A program made the translations under genes and the position numbers. The notes below the pieces were generated by a model, which saw only the letters and a list, made by a program, of their open reading frames with translations, was not told the origin of the DNA and ran no database searches. A stretch of DNA of 26,965 nt from a virus, in IMG/VR virus record IMGVR_UViG_3300017753_000076, positions 1 through 26,965 of that record, one strand, 5' to 3'. This document shows, one piece after another, positions 5,946 to 11,278 of the stretch; positions within the stretch are counted from its first letter, which is position 1; each line of letters begins with the position of its first letter.

Positions 5946-6374
5946 ATGCCACTAAAGAAGTACGCTAACGCGAGGCCGACAGGCCGAGATAACACTAGTG
6001 ATTACAGTGTTAGTACTAACAGTGATTACAGTGTTAACAGTGATTACAGTGAAACTATAAATAATATACATAATAACACTAGTGATTACAGTGCTATTAA
6101 CAGTGATTACACTGTAATACAGTCGAGTGATTTGATTTTGCGTACGTTGACTAAGATGTCTCCTGCTTACAAAAAGGGGAAGCAACGTAGGCAAGCTGAT
6201 CCGTTAGCCTGGCGCATTGATAAACTCATACGTAGACTTAGGCCTATGTTGTCAGCTGACAGGTTTCTTGAAATTACAAAAGAGTTTGCAACACTCGACA
6301 CAATGGAAAAGGTTGCACTTGCTCACAAGCTCGAGGAGTGGCTTAAAGTGGCTCATGGCGGTAAGGGTACATAA
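5946..6374 (+). CDS. Ser-Asp-Tyr-Ser repeat protein spanning iteron-like DNA repeats
   Basis: This 142-residue protein has an unusual first half: from residue 17 the motif SDYS(V/A/E) or SDYT recurs five times, separated by Asn/Thr-rich linkers. The second half (residues 65-142) is basic and helical, including YKKGKQRRQADPLAWRIDKL and LSADRFLEITKEFATLDTME, and could bind DNA. The repeats have the same codons each time (AGT GAT TAC AGT), which suggests selection on the DNA as well as the protein. A gene for an origin-binding protein that carries its own iterons, as lambda O does, would look like this, but no homology to O is claimed. It ends the rightward early operon and meets a terminator hairpin. 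Confidence 0.7.
   Translation: MPLKKYANARPTGRDNTSDYSVSTNSDYSVNSDYSETINNIHNNTSDYSAINSDYTVIQSSDLILRTLTKMSPAYKKGKQRRQADPLAWRIDKLIRRLRPMLSADRFLEITKEFATLDTMEKVALAHKLEEWLKVAHGGKGT
5997..6114 (+). repeat. Five iteron-like direct repeats (AGTGATTACAGTG) with palindromes
   Basis: AGTGATTACAGTG occurs exactly at 5997-6009, 6021-6033, 6039-6051 and 6081-6093, and once with a single change (AGTGATTACACTG) at 6102-6114. Starts are 24, 18, 42 and 21 bases apart, all multiples of three because they lie in a gene. Copies 1 and 4 share a longer 21-bp match (5989-6009 and 6073-6093). Between copies 1 and 2 lies the perfect 14-bp palindrome TGTTAGTACTAACA (6008-6021), and between copies 2 and 3 TGTTAACA (6032-6039). 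This arrangement resembles a phage origin or a partition/regulator array. Confidence 0.85.
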
Positions 6375-6405
6375 AAAGCGAAAAGCCCACCGCAGGGGGC
6401 TTCTC
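6373..6405 (-). terminator. Intrinsic terminator of the leftward early operon
   Basis: A 9-bp stem with one mismatch pairs GAAAAGCCC (6380-6388) with GGGCTTCTC (6397-6405) around an 8-base loop. Read leftward, the stem is followed by CGCTTTTTAT, a proper U-tract, so it ends the operon that runs from 8961 to 6413. Rightward there is no T-run. It overlaps the stop codon of the repeat-protein gene, so it lies exactly between convergent operons. Confidence 0.78.
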
Positions 6406-6412
6406 ATTGGCT

Positions 6413-6607
6413 CTATGAGCAGTTTTGACATAAGGCTACGGTGTATCTGAAGCCATGTTGTATAAAACCTGCTCCGTCACCTGCTGCGCTCCACTTGTCA
6501 GGGCTACCAATTGACTTACTGGTTTTCTTGTATTTATCGCCCTTGTTTATTTTGCATTTGCAGTCGTGGCATGTGTAGCTTTTACGTGATGTGATTAATT
6601 TGGTCAT
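6413..6607 (-). CDS. Small zinc-binding protein with two CxxC motifs (64 aa)
   Basis: GGAGAACAAG precedes the ATG at good spacing. The 64-residue protein has CHDCKCKINKGDKYKK near the start (Cys-13, Cys-16) and LCQNCS at the very end (Cys-60, Cys-63), enough for one zinc-ribbon-like site. The middle is Gly/Ser/Lys rich with an aromatic patch (FIQHGFRYTV). The gene begins inside the end of the preceding 50-residue gene and is the last of the leftward operon, before the terminator. Such minimal zinc proteins are frequent in phage early regions, where some act on host transcription or defence. The function here is unknown. Confidence 0.72.
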   Translation of the reverse strand: MTKLITSRKSYTCHDCKCKINKGDKYKKTSKSIGSPDKWSAAGDGAGFIQHGFRYTVALCQNCS

Positions 6608-6734
6608 CTTGTTCTCCGTCTTTCCAATAATTTATATATGGTTTATTTTCTGTGGCTTCACTAACCTCGATGTAGACAGTGAAACCGTTTATTGTGATGT
6701 AACCCGATACAGGGCTTCTAACGTCAACTATCAT
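6582..6734 (-). CDS. Small protein (50 aa), function unknown
   Basis: The frame runs from the ATG at 6734 to TAA at 6582-6584 and encodes 50 residues. It has a near-consensus ribosome site, TAGGAGGTAAAGCA before the ATG, in which the GGAGG overlaps the stop of the methyltransferase-like gene; this strongly supports expression. The sequence looks like a small beta-rich fold (MIVDVRSPVSGYITINGFTV) followed by a polar tail (WKDGEQDDQINHIT). It overlaps the zinc-protein gene by 26 bases and contains that gene's ribosome site. I know no family. It fills what would otherwise be a 138-base gap. Confidence 0.68.
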   Translation of the reverse strand: MIVDVRSPVSGYITINGFTVYIEVSEATENKPYINYWKDGEQDDQINHIT

Positions 6735-6745
6735 TGCTTTACCTC

Positions 6746-7453
6746 CTATTTATTTGCTTCAAATACAGCTCTTGCAAAGCCGCGAGGCGTTGCGCTGCGT
6801 ATGTTTTTAGTTTTCTGTGATTTACCACCAAGTTTTAAATGTTGTGTTGAATACCCGTCTTGTGGCTTAACAGGTAGCTTGTCAGGCATAACAAAATTAT
6901 CACTAGTCCAAAGGCAGGTTTTCTTTGGATAAGCGTCATATGGTGCGATGTAGTCAGGCCACTTTGGATGGCTTGATTGATCGCTCGGTATGTATCCACC
7001 ATACTCATAGGGGTGAAATCTATAATCAGGCTTTCGCCACAAAGTTGATAAAACACTTACTGGGTTTTCCACAAAATATGGCACATTTAATTTTTCAAAT
7101 AATTGAGAACACCACAACGCATAATTTGCGGCCTTTTTTTGAAAGAATGGATCTTTTTCACGCTTACTTGCAAAATGCGAGCTGCCGCTAACGCTTAAAT
7201 CTGTGCAGACCGGCCATGCCATACCAAAAACTACATCTTTATTTTTACAAGCTCTTAACAAACGGTTTATATTTTCTTTGTCGTGCAAATCTATTTTACA
7301 AAACACAATAAAACCGCCGCTATCAAATAGCTTATGTTCTCGCCCTGTGTGCTGTATGTCATAAGCATAGCAACGGTATCCAGCTTCTGCCCAAGGTATC
7401 AAAGCCTCTCCGGTGTAGTCGTAAAGACTTATAACGTATTTACTATTTGTCAT
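6746..7453 (-). CDS. C5-cytosine DNA methyltransferase-like protein
   Basis: This 235-residue protein carries the order of C5-methyltransferase motifs in short form: SLYDYTGEALIPWAEAGYRC as the AdoMet-binding motif I with AYDI (Asp-32) as motif II; FGMAWPVCTDLSVSG with Cys-83 as the catalytic loop (Pro-Val-Cys in place of the usual Pro-Pro-Cys); VENPVS with Glu-129 as the ENV motif; and RSATPRGFARAVFEAN as the C-terminal motif X. The target-recognition region is very small, about 80 residues with YPKKTCLWTSDNF. This compact family is common in phages as an orphan methyltransferase with no cognate nuclease. It would mark phage DNA at cytosine, probably against restriction. Site specificity cannot be read. 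It overlaps the upstream gene by 11 bases, with GAGGGG as ribosome site. Confidence 0.82.
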   Translation of the reverse strand: MTNSKYVISLYDYTGEALIPWAEAGYRCYAYDIQHTGREHKLFDSGGFIVFCKIDLHDKENINRLLRACKNKDVVFGMAWPVCTDLSVSGSSHFASKREKDPFFQKKAANYALWCSQLFEKLNVPYFVENPVSVLSTLWRKPDYRFHPYEYGGYIPSDQSSHPKWPDYIAPYDAYPKKTCLWTSDNFVMPDKLPVKPQDGYSTQHLKLGGKSQKTKNIRSATPRGFARAVFEANK

Positions 7454-7811
7454 TTAAAAACCCCTCAACAAATTCTATAGTTTTTCCGATTGTCTCAAAG
7501 TCTTTGCTAAACTCAGTTGTGTCACCGTCACCGTATTCACCCTGTAGATGAACATTAAAACGATAGTAAGTTTGACCCTCTTTGGCGTCATGGTATAGAT
7601 CGCTAAATTCTTGATTTTCCCAGTCTATCCAAACTCTCAAAGCTCTATCCGGATATTCTTTTGTTGGCATGTTCTTTGCTACATGGGGCATTGCCTCATT
7701 ACACCAACATTCATCAACAAAATTATATTTAGCTAATTCTGTTAAAAGTTTTTTAAACCCTGCTTTGTCATCAAAGCTAGGGAATTGATTATCAATCCGT
7801 CTTTCTGTCAT
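7443..7811 (-). CDS. Hypothetical protein (122 aa)
   Basis: This 122-residue, acidic, soluble protein has no membrane segment. Stretches such as NFVDECWCNEAMPHVAKNMP, ALRVWIDWENQEFSD and YYRFNVHLQGEYGDGDTTEF suggest a mixed alpha/beta fold, with a short helix FETIGKTIEFVEGFLNDK at the end. It overlaps its upstream neighbour by four bases (ATGA) and the methyltransferase gene by 11, so the three are co-translated. I do not recognise the family. The setting, among small leftward early genes, suggests a host-takeover or counter-defence role, but nothing in the sequence proves it. Confidence 0.72.
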   Translation of the reverse strand: MTERRIDNQFPSFDDKAGFKKLLTELAKYNFVDECWCNEAMPHVAKNMPTKEYPDRALRVWIDWENQEFSDLYHDAKEGQTYYRFNVHLQGEYGDGDTTEFSKDFETIGKTIEFVEGFLNDK

Positions 7812-8104
7812 TGTTTTATCTCCACAATTTGATAAGTGCCTGTGTGGTATTCACCCTTTGCCCACTCAAACAAAATGTTTTCCAAGTCTATCAGCTGGTT
7901 ACTTTGGTATTCGCTACGCTCAAGAAGCATATAATATTTTTTATCACCGTTATCATTTTCACGAATGTGTAACCAGTTATCAATAAAGTCAGGCGCTGTT
8001 GGAATGTCTCTATTTTCCGGTAGGTAAATAAAACCGTCAACTTTGTTATCATCCCAATCATACCAACCAATAACCTCTAGCCTTCTAAATGTAGTAATTG
8101 TCAT
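7808..8104 (-). CDS. Hypothetical protein (98 aa)
   Basis: GGAGGTTAAGAC gives a strong ribosome site before the ATG at 8104. The 98-residue protein is soluble and acidic with many aromatic residues: LEVIGWYDWDDNKVDGFIYL at the start and KKYYMLLERSEYQSNQLIDL in the middle. It ends GTYQIVEIKQ. The pattern resembles a small beta-sheet protein. No catalytic motif is seen and I cannot name a family. It follows the 29-residue membrane peptide by three bases and overlaps the next gene by four. Codon use is like its neighbours, so there is no sign of recent transfer. Confidence 0.72.
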   Translation of the reverse strand: MTITTFRRLEVIGWYDWDDNKVDGFIYLPENRDIPTAPDFIDNWLHIRENDNGDKKYYMLLERSEYQSNQLIDLENILFEWAKGEYHTGTYQIVEIKQ

Positions 8105-8107
8105 GTC

Positions 8108-8197
8108 TTAACCTCCAAAGCCGTATTGAATAACAAGCAACCCAAAAGGGATTGCAAAGATACTTATTGCACCTAAAATATCTAAAAATAGTTTCAT
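8108..8197 (-). CDS. Single-pass membrane micropeptide (29 aa)
   Basis: The frame runs from ATG at 8197 to TAA at 8108-8110 and encodes 29 residues, starting MKLFLDILGAISIFAIPFGL and ending in QYGFGG. Almost the whole peptide is one hydrophobic helix of about 20 residues with a single Lys at the N-terminus, so it should insert in the host inner membrane. Its ATG overlaps the stop of the upstream gene (ATGA), and the ribosome site of the downstream gene overlaps its last codons (GGAGGTTAA), so the tiling argues for a real gene. Possible roles include a holin-like or membrane-depolarising peptide, an inhibitor, or exclusion of other phages; none is proved. Confidence 0.62.
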   Translation of the reverse strand: MKLFLDILGAISIFAIPFGLLVIQYGFGG

Positions 8198-8517
8198 GTT
8201 ACGTCACCCATGCAAGTTATGCTGTCTTTGCTAATTTCCATAAAAGGCTTGCCATCTTTAACCAAGTATTGCTTGTGGTTGCGCTGTGCTACACCCCATC
8301 GAGTAAGGCCAAAAACATCTAGGATACCGTTGATGCGATCCCTAGTTGTTACAGTGGGCCAACCTGCAAGCGTTATACAAAGATTGTTGTTTTCATCGCG
8401 GTAAGCAATTCTATGACCGTGTAACCATACGGTCTGACCGTCTGTCGATGTTCTAGCAGCTGCTGCCTTTTGGCCTTGCTTAAAAGCTGTAGCAATTTTC
8501 ATAGTTTCTTTTCTCAT
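8194..8517 (-). CDS. Hypothetical phage protein with GW-TVTT-R motif (107 aa)
   Basis: This 107-residue protein starts at 8517 by ATGA overlap with the upstream gene, with AGAGAGG eight bases before; a second ATG five codons later is the alternative. The middle segment HGHRIAYRDENNNLCITLAG plus WPTVTTRDRINGIL reads like a recurrent phage protein type in which a small beta-domain is followed by 'GW.T.TT..R.N'. The second half has a similar short strand pattern (QYLVKDGKPFMEI). I know no established function. It belongs to the leftward early operon of small proteins. Confidence 0.74.
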   Translation of the reverse strand: MRKETMKIATAFKQGQKAAAARTSTDGQTVWLHGHRIAYRDENNNLCITLAGWPTVTTRDRINGILDVFGLTRWGVAQRNHKQYLVKDGKPFMEISKDSITCMGDVT

Positions 8518-8762
8518 TTGTTTGACCTCTCTTTGTTAAGTTTATTTAGTGATTGCTGCACAGTGTCAGCAAGATAATAGGATTGGAAAACCCAACCTGC
8601 GCCGTATTTCTTGCCACGGTATTTATCCGCAAATGGTGGGCGCTCACCGTCAAAAGCATAATACCAAACATAATATCTGGGGTTGCCGTTTATGTCGCTT
8701 GGTAATCGGGTTGCCCCGTCTGCAATCTCTTTGGCTCGTTTTGTAATGTCTTTACGTATCAT
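8514..8762 (-). CDS. Hypothetical protein (82 aa)
   Basis: The frame could extend to 8789, but the ATG at 8762 with AAAAGGAG nine bases upstream is the better start, giving 82 residues. The N-terminal part is a basic helix (MIRKDITKRAKEIADGATRL); the middle is rich in Tyr and Trp (YYVWYYAFDGERPPFADKYR) and the end is a polar helix (LADTVQQSLNKLNKERSNK). The aromatic-rich centre hints at a small binding fold. No family is recognised. It lies four bases after the first gene of the leftward operon and overlaps the next gene by four. Confidence 0.68.
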   Translation of the reverse strand: MIRKDITKRAKEIADGATRLPSDINGNPRYYVWYYAFDGERPPFADKYRGKKYGAGWVFQSYYLADTVQQSLNKLNKERSNK

Positions 8763-8766
8763 TAAC

Positions 8767-8961
8767 TTAAGCTCCTTTTCTAAAAGCAAGGTGTAAGTCT
8801 AACCAAAGCTCACATTGCGTTAATGTTTTAAAAGAGACTTCCCAATCACCATTTGAATTAAACACACGCCAATCAAGCTCAGGGTAATCATAAAGCTTTT
8901 CAATGGTGTGATTGCGATATTCGTATAAACCCTTTTGGATTTTCTTTGTTGCTTGTTTCAT
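8767..8961 (-). CDS. Hypothetical protein, first gene of leftward early operon (64 aa)
   Basis: An upstream ATG at 9009 would place the start inside the operator, so I choose the ATG at 8961, which has AAAGAGGTCAACA as ribosome site. The 64-residue protein begins MKQATKKIQKGLYEYRNHTI, continues LDWRVFNSNGDWEVSFKTL, and ends with a short helix (LTQCELWLDLHLAFRKGA). This reads like a small domain with two or three strands and one helix. No family or catalytic motif is visible. As the first gene after the 9003-9019 operator it should be among the earliest leftward products. Confidence 0.7.
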   Translation of the reverse strand: MKQATKKIQKGLYEYRNHTIEKLYDYPELDWRVFNSNGDWEVSFKTLTQCELWLDLHLAFRKGA

Positions 8962-9002
8962 TGTTGACCTCTTTGTTTTTGTTATAACCCCATTGTGCAT
9001 AA

Positions 9003-9019
9003 TTGACATATCGTGTCAA
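9003..9019. promoter_or_regulatory. Operator: 17-bp palindrome TTGACA-N5-TGTCAA
   Basis: TTGACATATCGTGTCAA is a perfect 6-bp inverted repeat with a 5-base spacer, extended to 19 bp by flanking A and T. It matches the operator at 3448-3464 in both arms and the degenerate copy at 3419-3435 at 14 of 17 bases. It lies 41 bases before the first leftward gene (8961) and faces the rightward packaging operon. Each arm is a consensus -35 for one direction. No ideal -10 is seen in either direction. Confidence 0.72.
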
Positions 9020-9076
9020 TAGGTAATTTAAAAAGTTATGTTGTGTTATAAATTGTTATGGTTTACTATGGGTTTA

Positions 9077-9113
9077 GGGTCAGACCTCTGCCCCGATAAC
9101 TGCTCAAGTTATC
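9077..9113 (+). ncRNA. Tandem hairpins upstream of the packaging operon (candidate small RNA or leader)
   Basis: The 199 bases between 8961 and 9161 hold no convincing gene. Beyond the operator, hairpin 1 pairs GGGTCAG (9077-9083) with CTGCCCC (9088-9094) with one mismatch, and hairpin 2 pairs GATAACT (9095-9101) with AGTTATC (9107-9113) around GCTCA. They stack end to end and are followed by a terminator at 9125-9148. Together this could be a short terminated transcript of about 100 bases or an attenuated leader. It is not a tRNA: there is no T-loop and no U33. Confidence 0.45.
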
Positions 9114-9124
9114 CGTCTTAACTA

Positions 9125-9148
9125 GGCCCCTTAACGGGGGCCATTTTT
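9125..9148 (+). terminator. Intrinsic terminator before the small terminase gene
   Basis: GGCCCC (9125-9130) pairs with GGGGCC (9137-9142) across the loop TTAACG, and ATTTTT follows at 9143-9148. It reads rightward, just 12 bases before the small terminase ATG. It would stop transcripts that start near the 9003-9019 operator, so late expression of the packaging genes may need antitermination or readthrough. Confidence 0.8.
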
Positions 9149-9160
9149 AGAAAGCCAGGA

Positions 9161-9598
9161 ATGAGTAGAACGGTAAATATCAAAGTTATGGAAAAGATAG
9201 TTGACAGGCTAGCGCAAGGTGAAACTCTGGTGGACATTACCAAAGATAAAACCATGCCAAGCTATAGAGCAGTTACAAGGGCAGTAGCTGCTAATGATGA
9301 GCTGTTTGAGCTTTACCGCCGTGGCAGGATTTTACAGGCTGAATGGATGTCAGACCGTATCAACAATTTAGCTATGGAACCATTACCGAAAGGCATAGAT
9401 GTTCGAGAGCTGAATGCAGAGGTTAATAGGCGAAGGTTAGAGATAGACACGCTTAAGTGGACAACAGCACGTAATCAACCATTCGGAATACGTGACAAGA
9501 AAGAAGACCAACCACAAACACAAACATTCAGCATATCGTGGGCAGGTGGTGACACCGCTATCAGTGCGAATGAAGATGATGATCAAGTGGTTCATTAA
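9161..9598 (+). CDS. Terminase small subunit
   Basis: This 145-residue protein precedes the large terminase and reads as a phage small terminase. The N-terminus has a helix-turn-helix-like stretch (AQGETLVDITKDKTMPSYRA, then VTRAVAANDELFELYRRGR), and the centre shows the helical oligomerisation region with DVRELNAEVNRRRLEIDTLK and WTTARNQPFGIRDKK. The acidic C-terminus (ANEDDDQVVH) may contact the large subunit. In packaging it recognises the pac or cos site and positions the motor. The AGGA before the ATG lies very close, so initiation may be weak. An internal ATG at codon 10 is possible but has no better ribosome site. Confidence 0.85.
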   Translation: MSRTVNIKVMEKIVDRLAQGETLVDITKDKTMPSYRAVTRAVAANDELFELYRRGRILQAEWMSDRINNLAMEPLPKGIDVRELNAEVNRRRLEIDTLKWTTARNQPFGIRDKKEDQPQTQTFSISWAGGDTAISANEDDDQVVH

Positions 9599-9648
9599 CT
9601 ATCTGGTTAACATCCTGAGTGGCCCAGCTACGCGCGTGAAGTCGAGCA

Positions 9649-9813
9649 ATGGCTAAAATGTTTTCGTATAATATAGATTATGTTAATTATTTCAGGGTTA
9701 ACGGCACATTTGCAGATTTGCAGTCACTTTTTGCCGAATACCGACCCCCCACCCTCCCCAGATCAGGCCGCATCTCCTTACTACATATAATACCTGCGGA
9801 GCAGGGAGTGTGA
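9649..9813 (+). CDS. Possible small ORF between terminase genes (54 aa), doubtful
   Basis: An open frame of 54 residues runs from the ATG at 9649 to TGA at 9811-9813 and fills the 211-base gap after the small terminase. It begins MAKMFSYNIDYVNYFRVNGT and ends PAEQGV. The ribosome site is poor, and the frame crosses a C-rich tract (9740-9759) that looks unlike coding sequence here, so the stretch may instead be a regulatory or packaging-recognition region. TATAAT hexamers at 9667-9672 and 9786-9791 have no convincing -35 partner. Confidence 0.25.
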   Translation: MAKMFSYNIDYVNYFRVNGTFADLQSLFAEYRPPTLPRSGRISLLHIIPAEQGV

Positions 9814-10004
9814 CACAGCCCCTCTCTCCTTCTCAACTAGCAGCGATTAATCACATCTCAGAGTTACGGAGAGGCATCACTGATAGCGACAGTGCATCTG
9901 AGCAGCTAGAATGCGCTGTATTGCTTTTAGATGTTTACGAGGCTATCCTAGAGAAGCATGGGATACTGATATACGCTGACCAGGAGGAGGTCTTGCAGCA
10001 TTGA
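9810..10004 (+). CDS. Small protein upstream of TerL (64 aa)
   Basis: This 64-residue protein appears to start at GTG 9810, with GCGGAG eight bases upstream. It is mostly helical and acidic: SPSQLAAINHISELRRGIT near the start and LECAVLLLDVYEAILEKHG in the middle, ending EEVLQH. It contains the ribosome site of the large terminase (GGAGGAGG at 9983-9990), and its TGA overlaps the TTG start of that gene. No known family. It may be a packaging accessory, inferred only from position. Confidence 0.6.
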   Translation: MTQPLSPSQLAAINHISELRRGITDSDSASEQLECAVLLLDVYEAILEKHGILIYADQEEVLQH

Positions 10005-11278
10005 ATCACATTGAGATACCATATGACCCGAGGCCGTTGCAGATGAAGTTGCACAATGAGATGCAGGTGAAGCGCTGGGGTGTTGTTGTATGTCATCGTA
10101 GGTTTGGCAAGACTGTTTGGGCTATTAATCATATATTGAGGGATGCTTTGTTATCTGGGAAAACTAACCCCAGGTATGCTTATATGGCTCCTACGTATCG
10201 ACAGGCTAAGAATGTAGCTTGGGATTATATTAAGCATTTTGCTGGTGGTATTCCGAATGTAAGGTTTCACGAGACTGAATTGCGGTGTGACTTACCTACT
10301 GGCGCTAGGATTAGTTTACTTGGTGCTGAGAACCCTGATAGTTTACGTGGTATATATTTGGATGGATGTGTCATGGATGAGGTTGCTGACATGCCTGAGA
10401 ATGTATTTCCAGAAGTGTTACGTCCTGCATTATCTGATCGTAAGGGGTTTTGTATCTTTGTTGGTACGCCCAAGGGCCACAATGCTTTTTTTGATTACTA
10501 TGAACAGGCGGCGAGTAATGATGATTGGTTAGCTGCTGTTTATAAGGCTAGTGAGACTGGCTTATTAGATCAGGATGAGTTGACGGCTGCAAAGAGTATG
10601 ATGACTTATGATCAGTACCAGCAGGAGTTTGAGTGTAGTTGGAATGCGAATGTGCCAGGTGCTATTTATGGCAAGGAGTTGGAGCAAGCTACGTTACAGG
10701 GGCGCATAGCGAATGTACCGTATGATCCATCGCATAGGGTAGATACCTGGTGGGATTTAGGTATTGGTGATAGTACCAGTATTTGGTTTACGCAGACTGT
10801 TGGCAGAGCTGTTCATGTAATAGATTTTTATGAGAATAGAAATGAGGGGTTGCCGCATTATTGTCAGATCCTTAATTCTAAGCAGTATTTGTATGGTACG
10901 CATAATGCACCGCACGATATAGAGGTGCGTGAGTTGGGCAGTGGTAAGAGCCGAAGGGAAGTAGCCTGGGATCTAGGGTTAAATTTTAGGGTGGTTCCCA
11001 AGCTTCCTGTTGAGGATGGCATACATGCGGCGCAGATGTTGATACCGAGATTGTGGTTTGATCGTGAGAAGTGCAAGCAGGGATTGGAGTGTTTGCGTCA
11101 GTATCACAGATCTTATAATGATCGTACCCGTACCTTCCGTGCAAACCCTGTACATGATTGGTCTTCTCATGCGGCTGATAGTTTTAGATATTTTGCAGTA
11201 GGGTTACGAGAAACTGGGCCTTTGACAAAGGCTCCACAAATGCAAGCGGTGTCTGATTATGATCCCTTCGCAGCTTAA
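10001..11278 (+). CDS. Terminase large subunit
   Basis: This 425-residue packaging motor has an ATPase and a nuclease domain. ATPase: Walker A VVCHRRFGKT (residues 29-38), Walker B CVMDEVAD with Asp-126 and Glu-127, and coupling motif FVGTPKG (153-159). Nuclease, RNase-H-like: TWWDLGIGDSTSIW with Asp-252, PHDIEVRE with Asp-306, and VHDWSSHAADSFRY with Asp-386 and Asp-393. It drives DNA into the prohead and cuts the concatemer. The only start at the 5' end is TTG 10001, 10 bases after GGAGGAGG, so translation probably depends on the overlapping 64-residue gene. The small terminase lies 403 bases upstream and the portal follows three genes later. Confidence 0.95.
   Translation: MNHIEIPYDPRPLQMKLHNEMQVKRWGVVVCHRRFGKTVWAINHILRDALLSGKTNPRYAYMAPTYRQAKNVAWDYIKHFAGGIPNVRFHETELRCDLPTGARISLLGAENPDSLRGIYLDGCVMDEVADMPENVFPEVLRPALSDRKGFCIFVGTPKGHNAFFDYYEQAASNDDWLAAVYKASETGLLDQDELTAAKSMMTYDQYQQEFECSWNANVPGAIYGKELEQATLQGRIANVPYDPSHRVDTWWDLGIGDSTSIWFTQTVGRAVHVIDFYENRNEGLPHYCQILNSKQYLYGTHNAPHDIEVRELGSGKSRREVAWDLGLNFRVVPKLPVEDGIHAAQMLIPRLWFDREKCKQGLECLRQYHRSYNDRTRTFRANPVHDWSSHAADSFRYFAVGLRETGPLTKAPQMQAVSDYDPFAA

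Noticed and set aside
5997-6114. CRISPR-like array
   Set aside because: Units are only 13 bp, spacers are 5 to 29 bases and irregular, and the array lies inside a reading frame.
6591-6932. 113-residue plus-strand frame across the leftward operon
   Set aside because: It is antisense to the methyltransferase-like gene and to the 50-residue gene, both of which have strong ribosome sites and coherent products.
9077-9142. tRNA-like folding before the small terminase gene
   Set aside because: The hairpin at 9095-9113 has no U33 in its loop, there is no T-loop (GGTTCGA-type) and no acceptor stem.
9667-9791. TATAAT boxes at 9667-9672 and 9786-9791 as late promoters
   Set aside because: Neither has a recognisable -35 at 16 to 18 bases, and TATAAT is expected by chance in AT-rich DNA.
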